NCBI GenBank assembly: GCA_963971575.1
Contig: OZ020611.1
Span: forward strand, 24,845,279 to 24,909,278
Reading direction: 5' to 3'
DNA: 64,000 nt
DNA from: Liopterus haemorrhoidalis
Lineage: Eukaryota > Arthropoda > Insecta > Coleoptera > Dytiscidae
Shown: positions 22,715 to 34,350 of the stretch, one piece after another
How the letters are laid out: every line of letters begins with the position of its first letter
How positions within the stretch are numbered: the first letter of the stretch is position 1
Made by a program: the position numbers and the translations under genes
Notes under the pieces: model-generated
Databases searched by the model: none
What the model was told of the DNA's origin: nothing
Seen by the model: only the letters and a program-made list of their open reading frames with translations

Positions 22715-23645
22715 GAGGCGTTAGTTAAATGGTAATCTCATGAACAGTAATTTTTTAGTTATATTAATTTATATCGTTTTTTGATTATACCTGCCAAACC
22801 CTTAGAGGCAGGCTTAGAATTACAGGTGAATAGTTAAGTGCTATATCCTTAAACAAATACATTATTCAATATTTCTCTATGGTAATTCATTTTGCAAACC
22901 ACAAATAAAAGCAAAAATTAATAAATAACAAATTATGGTCCCACAACAATCTATATTTATAGCTATTAGTTCTAGTAAATTACTTGTCAAACTAATATGG
23001 CCAGCAAAGTATGTAACCCTTTCAAATAATCTGTACAAAATAAACAAGGATTAAGGTGACTAACAATACAATTACATCATGCAGTTTTAATGTAAAACAA
23101 AATTAAATATCGATCCTAACTGTTATATTCTAATTATTATTTAGGTAGCATTATTAGCATAGAAACAGTTTTGATTTCAGATTTATAAAGTTACGAACGA
23201 GAACTTTGGTTATTACCATTTAAAATTTATTTCTTACGGACACGATACTGAATGAACAACAAATGAGGCGGAGACATGAAATATTGGTCCGTAATTAAAT
23301 CGTTCTTGCTGAAAGAATTATGTTTTTTGACAAAACTTGTAGATTTTAGTTTGGACAGGATTTTTCATGGAAATTGTTACTTAATTTCTTTTACCACAAT
23401 AATAAAATTAATTTTAAAGATCCTGCTAAAGACTACAGCTTGTCTTGTGATAGACTGTTTATTGAGGCACAAGTTAATAATTCATTTTTATAATAAACCA
23501 ACTTTATTGTATTTCTGTTGCAAAATATATGTATAAATAAAATCTCTAAATCTATTAAATGTTTCTTGTGATGAGTATACAACCAAATTACAAAGCTGTA
23601 ATTTAAGTTATTCATTTCAAACAAACAAATCTGTTGTACCCCAGG
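22715..23645. other. Unassigned AT-rich sequence
   Basis: No gene or repeat partner was recognised in this stretch. Confidence 0.5.
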
Positions 23646-23924
23646 AAACAGGTGTCAAAACAGTGGATTTGGAAAAAGTTTGGAAGGCGGTAGTTTTGGA
23701 AATTGGTGGGATAAATGGATGGTCATGAGGTGCTATTTTCGAGGTCACATTTTGCGTGTCATTTTTTTAAGATGAAGTATTTTGTGAGATGAACGGTTGA
23801 GCCGCATGGCGCGGCAAAGTTGGTCAATTCGAATTGATGATAATGTACTTTTCGCTTCAATTAACCCAAAAATATTGTTATAACTTCAATTCTGCTAATT
23901 TCGCCAAATGTACGATTATTTTTC
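23646..23924 (-). repeat. Dispersed repeat fragment
   Basis: The complement of ~23650-23770 aligns with 9066-9170 and 26460-26540 (CAAAATGTGACCTCGAAAA, CCCACCAATTTCCAAAAC). Class unknown. Confidence 0.55.
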
Positions 23925-24590
23925 TTATTACCGACCGTCAACATATATAAGGGAGGTATTGTGATCATACCGATTTTGACATTTCGAGATTTCGATGGAT
24001 CTCCACGAATTGAGGTCCCTGCATAACGTTTTGACTATTTTCAGCATGATGTCTGTCGGTCGGTCTGTCCGTCCGTCTGTCTGTCTGTCCGTCCGTCTGT
24101 CCGTGTGTCTGTCTATCTGTGTACACGTGCAGAGCAAATTTGGCTAAAAGGATTTTTATGAAACTGCATATTTTAGCTTTTGACATCAATAGCACGAGTT
24201 GATCAACTTTTGGTAAAAATCGGTTGACTAGAAATGGGAGTTTATTCGTGTCGATTTTAATATTTTTGCCAATATTTAGCAACAGAAAAATATTTCGAAA
24301 AAAATTATTTAAAAAAAGTTACTATAAATGCAATAAGTAATAATTTTTATTTCAGACGTTTTTTGATAAAACGAAAGATTTCGAAAAATTTTTGTAATTT
24401 TTTTCGAAATTTTTAGTCTTAATTTTAATTTTTCATACTTATATGTAATGTTTCCATGATCATGATAAATAATAACTCTGTTAGAAAATATTAGGCCAAG
24501 TTATTTCTACTCTGTTGCTAGAATGTATTTTATGCAAGTACTTCATAATGGCGGTCGGTCCTGTGGTGGCCACAGCTGATTTTTTTTTGT
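23925..24590 (+). repeat. Dispersed repeat family B, copy 1
   Basis: Aligns with 54297-55112 (same strand) and with the complement of 59905-60243. Landmarks: TACCGACC...ATATATAAGGGAGGTATT, TGTGATCATACCGATTTTGA, a CTGT/CCGT tetranucleotide run (24060-24119), GTACACGTGCAGAGC, GAGTTGATCAACTTTTGG and GGCGGTCGGTCCTGTGGTGG. No protein. Class unknown. Confidence 0.8.
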
Positions 24591-24680
24591 TGCGTTAACT
24601 TGCGAAAATATAACATATAATATTGTGTTTATTGTGAATAAAATATTGTATTTTATTCCTTGAAGGGTATAACCCTAAAC

Positions 24681-24885
24681 CAGGAGTTGGCAAACTTTAG
24701 AGGCTAAAGAGCATACGTTTTTTTTTTTAGTCATTGATATTACCGATACGCTGTATAAAAATACATGAAAATGAAATAAACTTTTGCGTGATTCATTTGT
24801 ACATTTTATTCCTTCAACCACTCCATCAACTTAATTTGAAGAGCCACACGATTATCCTGAAAGAGCTGCATTTGGCCGATCACTG
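24681..24885. mobile_element. hAT-type MITE, 205 bp
   Basis: Ends CAGGAGTTGGCAAA and, inverted, CAGTGATCGGCCAAA. Flanks CCCTAAAC (24673-24680) and CGCTAAAC (24886-24893) match at 7 of 8 bases, the hAT duplication length. Interior non-coding. Confidence 0.7.
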
Positions 24886-24893
24886 CGCTAAAC

Positions 24894-25296
24894 AATTATA
24901 GACATAGGTGCTTTGCAAAATCGTCTTACAAAAACAGGTTTAGCTTCGCTTCTCTGCAACAGACGTGAGCTTTCATTTCGGATAAACCATCAAGTCCGGA
25001 GCTGGTATGGAACCTCGAAAAATCTACAGGAATGGGGACAAAAAAAAGGTGGGTTGTAACCTGTTTCCACCCTCTGGTTTACTCTCCGCAAGTATACGCA
25101 TAAAAAAATGTTAAAAATAATCGTTTATTTTGGAAAATTAGCTAAATTGAAGTAATACTAATATTTTTGCGTTAATTAAAGCGAAAATTACATTTTTCAT
25201 GAATTCAAAATATTGCCCAACCTTACGGTGCTCTAGTGGCGAAACCATTCTTTCCACAAAAAAACTTATGAAAGCTAAATTATAGAGAATTTATTC
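24894..25296. other. Unassigned sequence
   Basis: No feature recognised between the MITE and family A copy 2. Confidence 0.45.
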
Positions 25297-26372
25297 TTTT
25301 TAGGGTTTTGTAGAAATGACCAAAAAACCCTTATACCGTCATTTTGTCGCCTGTCTGTCTGTCTGTCTGTTCGGTAAAAATTGTAGCCAAACGGCTAAAC
25401 CTAGAGTTGAAATTTGGTATGCTTATACAACTCTTTGACCCGCACATAGGAAAAATACTAAAACATCTAAAAAACATATCGCCTTAAAAATATAAACAAA
25501 TATGTGCTCATCGGAAAAAAAATATTTTTTTATAATTCTGAGTAGGGTATCAAATGAAAGCCCTTGGTACGTGGATTAACGATCAAATTTTTATTTTTGC
25601 ACAATAAATTATTTTGAAGCGATCTTTGCCAAAATTGTGCAAAAAATATTTTGTCCCACACCCTGTAGCCCAGATGGTTTAAACTAAAAATCTGAAAAAA
25701 TTCTAAGTAATGTACATTGGTGTGAACCGGAATAGTACAACAGAAATTTTTGATCAGATTATGTTTTTGGAAAAAAACGCATTTTTTGTGATTTTTGGCT
25801 AATGATGTACACAAGTTATAGCTTTGTAACACGCTACACTGGAACGTGTATGGTGGTGTAGTGGTTTTTGACGCTGGTTTTTCACCCAAGTAACTCGATC
25901 CGAAAGGGATCGAACCCTGCGAGAAGAGACAATATCATTTTTTGTTTTTTTTTTTTAATTTTTATTTTGTTTAAATTATTTTTTCAAAATTCTAGTTATA
26001 TTTTGGCAAATGTTGCATTTAATTTTTAAAAGCGTAAATTTAATAACCAGTAGAAATTGTTTAAATTATAATTTAATTCTGTTTCAATGTACTCGAAATC
26101 AGAGGGGCGGAACTTATAACAACCAATGGAAGCCATAGGTGCAATTTTTAAAATTCTTAATGAACCTTGCTAAATATAAAAAAAAAAAAATACTGCACAT
26201 ATTTAGAAACCTAAATAATGGTATTAGGCGTTCGAATTAAAATTAACAAAAAAAAATATATTAATATAAAATTTGTTTTTGCAACCCAAATAATCATCAT
26301 TCACTTACTAAATACCTGCAAAACCCTGAAATGTGTGAAAATTCACACTTCACATCAATTTTTTTATTCAGT
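25297..26372 (+). repeat. Dispersed repeat family A, copy 2
   Basis: From TTTTTAGGGTTTTGTAGAAA to CACATCAATTTTTTT. It contains a CTGT run (~25351-25371), GTAGCCAAACGGCTAAACC, a tRNA-like piece (25850-25920) and the empty target TATTAGGC (26222-26229) for the hAT MITE seen in copy 1. Fragments of the family also occur near 13793, 19795, 33590, 34250, 36104, 47275, 53441 and 55915. Confidence 0.75.
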
Positions 26373-27268
26373 ATAGAAACATATATACATGTATTTTTGC
26401 CGAATTTTGCAAAAAAACAATCTCCTTGCACGTTTTTTCGAAGTTCCGGCAAAAAATTTTAGTCGCAAAATACTTTGAAAATAGCGCCATAAGACCTATG
26501 ATTCGCACCAATTTTTAAAATTCCCGCAAAACTTTCTTTGGAAACTACGTATTTCCTGCACTATTAGGCAATCAAGCTTTTTATATAATATTCGTCTAGT
26601 TTATAGCGCAATTTCCTAGTACAAGAATTTTGAAGATATCTCCTGTGATGGGTATAACAGATATGTAAAGAATATTAAGAATTGGATCAACCTCTTAAAG
26701 CGTATTCGATTGGGTGCATTACTTGCACTCAGGTCACTCGCGAACAAGTTTCCTATTTGATTGGCCGAGCAGTATCTAGAGTTGTTAAAATTTCGTATTC
26801 GATTTTGAAGCTATTTTTTAACTATTATCCTATAATTTAAAACAGGTAAGTGTATGTTATTTTTTTTTTAAATAATTATTAAATAAATTGTAGATTTTAC
26901 TGGCAAAATAAGTGTAATATTTCCATTTTGTTTTGTGAAATTTTCTGGTTACGTTAATTGGTGTCGAGGTTGAGTATTTTTAAAGTGCTTCTAACAAATT
27001 TCCTCCGTTTCTGTCTGCTGAGTGATGTGCTCTTTGCATTGTACTATTCGCTCATCCCATTAGACCAGGGACTGTGAACGGAACCAAAATGAAAACGAAA
27101 GTAAATTATATGACTACTTACTTCTTCCAATCGGGACAATAATACACAAATATTCACATTGTCACATATGCTTTACACAAATATTTGGTACATTATATTT
27201 ATTATCTCATTTAGAAGAATAAAATTTGCAGTATTGATATCAGTAGAATAATTGGATGCAATTTTATA
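26373..27268. other. Unassigned; dispersed repeat fragment at left
   Basis: ~26395-26540 belongs to the repeat also seen at 9005-9180 and 23650-23770. The remainder is unassigned. Confidence 0.5.
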
Positions 27269-27756
27269 CAGTAGAACCTCGATTATCCGGACTAGTTCGG
27301 GGATGAAGGTAGTCCGGATAACGAAAAATCCGGATAATCGAAAAAAAGTGAAGAGAAATAGGAAAGAAAAATTACGTACATCAAGCATGAATCTTTTTTT
27401 ATTGCTATATATACGTTCAGTAAACTGTGTAATTTTTTCACTTTGTTTTTTTATATCCGATATTGTGGAAGTGCCAACGCCATATTTATCACCTCTTTTC
27501 CAAATAAATCACCTCTTTTCAATGCACTGATGATATTTAATTTGTATTTAAAGATAGTACAACACGTTTTCTTTTCGATGACATATCGGTAATATTAAAA
27601 GAAAATATTTAAATCGCACGTCCAGACACGTCATATTTTGAATACCGGTACACAGCGGCGAAACACAGCGAATTCGTAAAATAATTTCTTCGTTTAAAAG
27701 AATCCGGATAATCGAAAATTCGGATAATCGAGGTCCGGATAATCGAGGTTCTACTG
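27269..27756 (-). mobile_element. pogo/Tigger-derived element, 488 bp
   Basis: TA duplications (27267-27268, 27757-27758) flank inverted ends CAGTAGAACCTCGATTATCC. Subterminal CGGATAATCGA units are repeated at both sides. The interior retains the first part of a transposase, so this is an internal-deletion derivative of a Tigger-like element. Confidence 0.92.
27405..27584 (-). pseudogene. Tigger transposase N-terminal (CENP-B-type HTH) remnant
   Basis: From the ATG at 27584 the minus strand reads MSSKRKRVVLSL; after a frameshift LNIISALKRGD and, further on, YGVGTSTISDIKKQ. This is the first (psq/CENP-B N) DNA-binding helix-turn-helix of pogo-type transposases. The rest of the protein, including the DDE domain, is deleted. 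Confidence 0.75.
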
Positions 27757-27758
27757 TA

Positions 27759-28066
27759 TTAATATATATATATATATATAACATTTTATTATCCCATGAG
27801 TTCAAAAAGAAATTACATTATGGTTGGCTATGGAAAATAAAAGTTATGTCAACTGCAAGTTTTAGAATTAATTATCTCTCATCACAGTTGTTATTGTCAT
27901 AAGTATTTATAATTTTATAAAGCTTGCAGTAGACATTATTTTATTTTTCCATTATGTAATTTCTTTTTGAACTCATGGCATAATCAGAATATTATAATTT
28001 CATGTCATATTGATCCGAGAAGTATTTGTACAACAATTTTTAAATTTTTTTATTTATTAGGTCTTA
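27759..28066. other. Unassigned; short (AT)n run
   Basis: An AT dinucleotide run occupies ~27761-27780; nothing else is seen. Confidence 0.5.
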
Positions 28067-28080
28067 GCAACTATGCATTT

Positions 28081-28198
28081 TAAATCTTAATGCTAAATAC
28101 AAATACAAACATCCATGTCATAACCGGGATTCGAACCCGGGCCACCCTGGTCTAACAGTCAACATGCCAGTATATTAAACATTACACCAGGGTGACCG
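28081..28198 (-). mobile_element. tRNA-derived SINE-like insertion
   Basis: The minus strand has an A-box-like TGGTGTAATG and a perfect B box in a paired T arm (CCCGGGTTCGAATCCCGG). The segment also has a 9-bp internal pairing CACCCTGGT/ACCAGGGTG. Flanks GCAACTATGCATT and GCAACAATTGCATT look like a diverged target duplication. Acceptor pairing is poor, so an intact tRNA gene is unlikely. Confidence 0.6.
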
Positions 28199-28213
28199 GC
28201 AACAATTGCATTA

Positions 28214-28408
28214 AAAAACATAATATGACATCGTTAAAAAAAATGCAATCTATGTAAATTGGAATAAAAAAAAAAAAACACAAATATAATTAAATATCGA
28301 TTATAAATATTAAGAAATTAGGAAATTATTAAAAGAACAAGTCAATTTTGGGTCATATAGATCCGAGGAAAATAGCACGATCTTCCACACATGAAAGTAA
28401 AATCTGGA
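28214..28408. other. Unassigned AT-rich sequence
   Basis: A-rich runs without a recognised feature. Confidence 0.45.
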
Positions 28409-28867
28409 CAGTGTTGCCAACCTCCTCATTTTTCTCGCAGTACAGGTTAAAAATTCCTGTTTTCAATGAAAAATTCCCTCCTCATTTTTTTTATTGACCA
28501 TATTATTACCTAAATTATTTAAGTAAAGAACAACAAATAAATGCTAATTTTTAAAGGAAAACATACTCTTCTTATGTAATTGTTTGTATTGGTCTGCAAC
28601 GGACTAGTTTGCACATTGAATTGATTGTATTTTCACCAATTCGATTCCTTTTTTTTTTTTTGTTTTAATGTCCGTGATCATAGAAAATATTCTTTCAGCT
28701 TCACCATTGTAGTGTGGGTGTGGCAAAATTTATGTTGGTAACATGCTTAAACATAGGTTCGTTTTTAAAAAATGGTATTTGAAAAATTCCCACATTTGGT
28801 TCCTATTTTCCATCCAATGTTCAAATTTTACCGCAAAACGGGAAAATTCCCGCCAGTTGGCAAACTG
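28409..28867. mobile_element. hAT-like non-autonomous element, 459 bp
   Basis: Ends CAGTGTTGCCAAC and, inverted, CAGTTTGCCAAC. Flanks AATCTGGA and TATCTGCA match at 6 of 8. The interior has subterminal repeats (CCTCCTCATTTTT twice; GGGAAAATTCCCG). No coding potential. Confidence 0.6.
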
Positions 28868-28948
28868 TATCTGCATTACACATGGTATCTTTTGAACCTT
28901 GGAATGTGAATATTATCGGACTGTTCAGCCACATGCTTCCGCTTAACT

Positions 28949-29164
28949 TAGGGTGACCATTTTGTTGGAGACGGCAATGCGGGACGGGTCAAAAAAAAGG
29001 TCGTCACTTCCGAAATATAAGTGAAGAGCAAACAAAAAAAAGGTCCTCACCTCCCAAATATAAGTAAAGAGCAAAAAAAAGGTCTTCACCTCCCAAATAT
29101 AAGAACAGAGCAAAATTCGGCCCTGGGGACAACAAATCAAAATGCGGGACGAATGGTCACCCTA
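28949..29164. mobile_element. hAT-like MITE with internal tandem units
   Basis: Ends TAGGGTGACCATT in inverted orientation; flanks GCTTAACT (28941-28948) and GCTTACCT (29165-29172) match 7 of 8. Inside are three ~40-bp units of the type AGGTCnTCACnTCCnAAATA. The same unit and terminus occur at ~16930-17207. Confidence 0.75.
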
Positions 29165-29172
29165 GCTTACCT

Positions 29173-29744
29173 GATACATTTCATTATTATCTTTCTACTA
29201 ATTTATAGGTCTTAATTTTAATAGAAATTTCAATTATATATAAATTAATATCTATTACAAACACAATTTCATTTCCGAATTGTTAATAATGATATGATGT
29301 CCTAAAAATATTGAAATGATCAGTAAGAATATTGACGTTACTAGTAAAAATGTTGATTGATAGATCAGTAAAAATATTAAAGAATTACTTACTAATACTG
29401 AGCCGGATGTGGAAAAATAATCATAACGCATCAGGTCCATTCTCCTCATTAATTATTTTGATATAAATTAATCAGTTACTTTCAGATGTTTTTGCGCAAT
29501 TATATTTATATAATAAAATAAATCTTTAAATAAAATATTTGTATTAAAATTTAATTTTCAACGAATTATTTTAATACATTGACCATATTGATGGGGTGCT
29601 GATAAATATATGCTCTCAAAGAGAGAGTTAGTGGGATAAGTTTGGGAAACACGGGTTTATCACTACCTTGTTTCATCTGGATTTTCTTGTAGCTCTAGGC
29701 CTCTGTCCTTGTCACTTTGGTATCCTGTCATCTCTTGTTCGTTT
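29173..29744. other. Unassigned AT-rich sequence
   Basis: Some short repeated TATTGA/AAAATATT phrases near 29300-29390; no element identified. Confidence 0.45.
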
Positions 29745-29926
29745 AGATTTGACCCGAATGTAAAACTTGTTTTTGTTAAATAGTAATCGTTAGCTTTCAC
29801 AGAAGTGGCTTCCAAATAACTTTGAAATACTTATATTTAAATATTATTTGCAAGCAGTTTTACGAAAACCAACGACTACTATCTAAGAAATAAAGTTTTA
29901 CAACTCGGGTCAATTCCAAACAAACT
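29745..29926. repeat. Inverted repeat, ~55-bp arms
   Basis: TTTGACCCGAATGTAAAACTT...TAGTAATCGTTAG at 29745-29798 returns inverted at 29868-29926 (ATTGACCCGAGTTGTAAAACTT...TAGTAGTCGTTGG). A small fold-back MITE is likely. Confidence 0.6.
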
Positions 29927-31157
29927 CTTGGTGCTTTCTAACCTAGAGATGCTGGGTTCAATGTGTACAACATTAATGTTTTATCTGTTTATTTTTATGT
30001 TTGTAATTCAAGAACATAATCATATTTCTATACAAAAGTCAGCGTCATGAAAATTAGTGTAAACTAAACGCTAATTATACGTCTGTAAAAATAAATAAAT
30101 GTGGTAAAACAACATAATACAGAAATATTTATTTGCGCCATGGTTTTGCTCGTTATTTACTTACGTAAATATCATTTGCACGATATTTGTATGTAATTAA
30201 AATTGTTTATCTTGAATTAAGTTGCAAAGTGTGACAAACATGAGTTTATATTTACTTATTACAAGTGTTTCTAGACTATAATTCAACGATTTCGCCACGT
30301 CACCAAATCAGAAATAAAATGTGTTTGGTGCAATTTGGTTTTACGTTATAAAACTTTATTAATAAAAAATTATTAAATTATCACTTATTCTAAGTTAAAA
30401 ATATTTTAGTCACAAAGATGTGCTGTTTTAGGTGCAAACAGCCATCGTTTCTTCATGCTAACTCACTAACTTATCTGTGGGGATCCGCCTTCTAATGAGT
30501 TCATAATCCGCCAGCGGTTTCAGATATGAACTCTCCGTGTTTTATAGCTGGTTGCTTTGATTCTTGGAAGCAATTTAAGGGTTCTTTTGATTAAAATCAT
30601 AATTCTAACTAACTTACTTTAATTACGATTACGGGTTTTGATATTTATTATACACTCTAGACTTACAGTTATGATGCTACAGCAAATTCAAAAGAATCAT
30701 ACATTCACAACACTCAAAACACGGGAGGTCTTGCAACACTAAATACTCATTTGTCCTTTGGACACCAAATCTCTCACTGTCGTCTGCAAATATCCACTGT
30801 CTCACATAAGTCTTTGAATATTGTCTCTCCATTTTTTTAGCTGGTAACTACACATATATACGAACATAACAATTTATATACGAATTACATTATACTATTA
30901 TTTGACTGGACCGAACACTTAATACATGTCTTTCACTTAAGGCAGTCTAATCTGAACCAGTAACCAACTGACTCAACTCAGCATTTATATGACAATTTAT
31001 CAGTAATAATTTTGATAGATAATTCTTTAAAGACATAAGCCAAAACTAATGTTGATATTTTCAAAACATAGATTAATGCTTATTTAGATACGGTCCGACG
31101 AAATATATTTGACATTTTTATAAAAAAAATTGGATTTACGAATTCCTGTTCTTGTTA
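29927..31157. other. Unassigned sequence
   Basis: No gene recognised. 30420-30860 is less AT-rich but gives no recognisable protein in any frame I tried. Confidence 0.45.
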
Positions 31158-31311
31158 TGTAAGGGTATATAAGAGTTTCATGTTATACTAATAAATATGT
31201 CTGAACCTTATCTGAAGTAAATTTTCTCTAAAATAGATTATTTTTTATTTAATATTTAATCTAATTGAATACTTTTATTGAACCAATATTACTAAGGGTA
31301 GTACCCTTACA
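31158..31311. mobile_element. Small TIR element or solo LTR, 154 bp
   Basis: Ends TGTAAGGGTA and TACCCTTACA, flanked by TA. A TATATAAGAG box near the start and AATAAA inside also fit a short LTR beginning TG and ending CA. The 5-bp flanks do not match, so the TA-flanked MITE reading is slightly better. Confidence 0.45.
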
Positions 31312-31687
31312 TACCGTCTTCTAAATACGACACTTTTGCAGCTATACAGTGCTGTCAGAGTTTTTTTCATGTCTGGAAACACATTCTGTAAACACTTTTT
31401 AGAATCATTTTAGATATTTCCGATTTTTATCTTTTTAGTGTCTTTAAGCGTTTGAAAACGGCGTCCTTTTAACGCATTTTTCACTTTTCAGAGAAAATTG
31501 TCACATAAGGTCTATCCAAATGAGTATGCTGGCTCGGAAGCGAGTAAATTAGTATATTGCCAGTAAGTGCCCAACCCTAAGGTAAATGTGATTTGGTGTA
31601 TTCTCATTAGTGTCAACATTGGTCAAAATGTCTTGACAATACCCGTATGATATTTCTGCATCTTCTGCAACCGTCTAAAGTGGGAAA
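31312..31687. other. Unassigned sequence
   Basis: No feature recognised in this interval. Confidence 0.4.
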
Positions 31688-32475
31688 CAGAATGCAACGA
31701 GTTTGACGGCGGAAACTGTCAGCGCAAAGTTAAAAGCAAGGCTGTACTGTGCAAGTGCACAGAATGAACAACGTCCTACAGCGTTCGAACGCCGTTGATA
31801 CTGAATGTTCGTCAACTTCCAACTTTTGACGCCATTGAACGTTGACGCAGAACACCTAACCTCAGTTTACACTGAATGGTAAAGTGTTTGTATGTATAAA
31901 TAACTTGCATCACACACAAGTCTTCATCATCCATTATACTTTTAATAAAAGAAAGCGCACGTATAAACACAGATATAGGTTGTCAAGTGACACTTGACGG
32001 CGTTAAAAATTATTGCATTGTGGGCAGGCGAAAATTCAACGGCGTTATCAGCAACGCCGTCGCAAATGACGGCGCGCTGACGGCGTAGCGCGCTGACGGC
32101 GTAGCGCGCTATGCATTCTGTTCCAGGCTTGTTTGCGAGTGTTTAACAGTTTGAGTACATAACCTTAAATAATATTTAGAGATGGATCCATTACTAATAA
32201 ATAAAAACCATTTTAGACTGTCACGTCCTCAAGTGGCAGAATTAATCAATTTGTTAGCTCCAGTGCTATTTAACTTGTATCTTGTATAAATTTCCCGCTA
32301 AAAATTTAGCTTAGGTATACAAGTCAACATAATTAAACGTAAAATTTTTACGTTGAGATGTTTAGTAAACTGTTGACTGTCAACGGTAACGTTTAGAAGG
32401 TAACCGTTCTGAACGTACTAAACTGTTTAGGGCGCTGAACGCGCCCAACATGTAGGAAGCATTTTGTTTACTCTG
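31688..32475 (+). mobile_element. Harbinger-like remnant with GACGGCG repeats
   Basis: GGGAAACAGAATGCA at 31687 has inverted partners at ~32112 (TGCATTCTGTTCC) and, weaker, at ~32455. A tandem GACGGCGTAGCGCGCT pair lies at ~32071-32110. An ATG at ~32182 opens MDPLLINKNHFRLSRPQVAEL, which resembles the start of HARBI1-type nucleases (FRLSR...ELI), then breaks off within about 35 codons. Superfamily assignment is tentative. Confidence 0.4.
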
Positions 32476-33589
32476 GATATAATATATGTGCAGTACATAG
32501 TCGAGGAAGTTGTTGGAATAGAGTTATTATTACAGAAATTAGCCAACCATTCGATAGAAAGAGAACTTAAAAAGGCTTACCACCAGCTAGTTATTACTTG
32601 AACATGCTAGAGGAAAATTAAAATCAAAATGGAAGTGTTCTGTAGTAGTGGCAAAAAACGGCTATTCAATAATGAACATGATCATCAAAGCTGTTACCAT
32701 AGGGCTTTGAGGTCCTTGGCATCTGACAAAAATTTCCTCCATTCCGAACTTAATTAGGCAACATTCCACCAATTATTTATTGATAAGATTTTGAAACCAG
32801 GGAAAATTATGTACCATAATTTCGAAGTGTATAACCTCTTTTCACAACCCCAGGCAAGTATATCGATCAAAATTAATAGACATATGTATTGGCTATGCCG
32901 AGAAGATAAAGAACACCAAACTCAAGAAAAGTGCAACTTCTAGGAGAAAGATGACCAAGGAGACCACAGAAAGGATTCATAGATACTGTCAAAAAAGGCT
33001 TTCATTAATATATGGTCTGAAATTTGAAAGAAAAAATGAAGAGAAAGGCATATGGAGGCAGATACTGGTGCAGGTAAGACTAACCATGAGATGTAGTGCC
33101 ATAGCCATAGTAATTTTTAAAATTGCAAGGAACATCATAAATTCATGTTTATTCCGGTCGAGCTTCCATTTTTGCCAGTCTTGTTCTGTTAGGAAATATT
33201 AAACCAGATAACAAATAATCTACAGTAACAACATAATGCAAACATAAAATTCTTTTGGTATCATTGTAAATTCACACAATTTTTATTTTAAAAATCTTTA
33301 TTGCCTTGGTCAGTGCTGCAACGTAATAATAAAATTCTTGTTTTTGCCATCATAAAAATATGCAGTGTACATATGAAACTGCTTGCAGTTTTTGTAGAAA
33401 ACTAATTCCATGTACCAACTTAACAATAAAAAATTTAAATATTTTATGGCAATTAGATGATAAAAAATAAAAATTTAAGTTAAAAATTTTTAAAAATTTA
33501 AAGTATTTGAATTGAAAATCTACTGCATTATACACAAATTTATTTTCACAAATTTCAGGCTTTCTAAAGTATTTAGTAATGACAAAAAA
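32476..33589. other. Mostly unassigned; weak retrotransposon C-terminal scrap
   Basis: At 32895-33070 frames contain KVQLLGER and RRPQKGFIDTVKKGF, which loosely resemble the C-terminal RPRxRWxD region of RTE/R1-type polyproteins. The remainder is AT-rich without features. Confidence 0.3.
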
Positions 33590-34350
33590 AATGTCTCATA
33601 TTTTTAAGGGTCTTGTAGGTAATGACTAAAAAACACTTATAATGTCACTCATGTCTCTCTCTCTGTCTGTCTGTTAGGTAGGAGTTGTAGCCAACTGGCT
33701 GAAAATAGAAAGTTGAAATTTGGCATGCTTGTACAACGCTTTGGCCCACTGTAAGAAACCTATAAACAGTTCAGAAAACACATCGCAGAATAAATAAAAA
33801 CAAATATATGTTTAATGGAAATAAATATATATATTTTTAAATTTCGAGTGAGTTATCGCATAAAGCCTCTTAATCGTGGATAATCAAACACATTTTTATT
33901 TTTGAAATATCATTTTTTATGGGCTTTTCGTAAAATGTGTATTTTTTTTTATCCCCCTCCCTATTTCCCAGACGGTTTAAATTCTCAATAATGTACATTG
34001 ATGAGAACCGCACTAGTTTCCCTGCAATAAGAGGCTTTCNNNNNNNNNNNNNNNNNNNNNNNNNNNNNNNNNNNNNNNNNNNNNNNNNNNNNNNNNNNNN
34101 NNNNNNNNNNNNNNNNNNNNNNNNNNNNNNNNNNNNNNNNNNNNNNNNNNNNNNNNNNNNNNNNNNNNNNNNNNNNNNNNNNNNNNNNNNNNNNNNNNNN
34201 NNNNNNNNNNNNNNNNNNNNNNNNNNNNNNNNNNNNNNNAAAAAATTCGAAAAACCAATCTCATCAAAAATTCCTATTGAACTATTTCATTTCCCACCAG
34301 TGTATATTATTGAAAAATTTGTTCAGATGTTTAGCTGAACCTCCCTATGT
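33590..34350. repeat. Two inverted family A copies around an assembly gap
   Basis: 33595-34035 follows family A in the orientation of copy 2 (TCTTGTAGGTAATGAC, GTCTGTCTGT, GTAGCCAACTGGCTGAAA, CAGACGGTTTAAA, AATGTACATTGATG). Bases 34240-34345 follow the opposite orientation (TCATCAAAAATTCCTATTGA, CCAGTGTATATTATTGA). The N run separates the two halves. Confidence 0.65.
34040..34239. other. Assembly gap, exactly 200 N
   Basis: The run of N has a round length of 200, so it is probably a placeholder rather than a measured size. Any reading frame crossing it is meaningless. Confidence 0.95.

Noticed and set aside
28100..28200. Functional tRNA gene on the minus strand
   Set aside because: Good T arm and B box, but the acceptor stem pairs poorly and flanks look like a retroposon duplication.
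33937..34338. Frame running through the N gap
   Set aside because: Half of it is unknown bases, and the flanks belong to a non-coding repeat.
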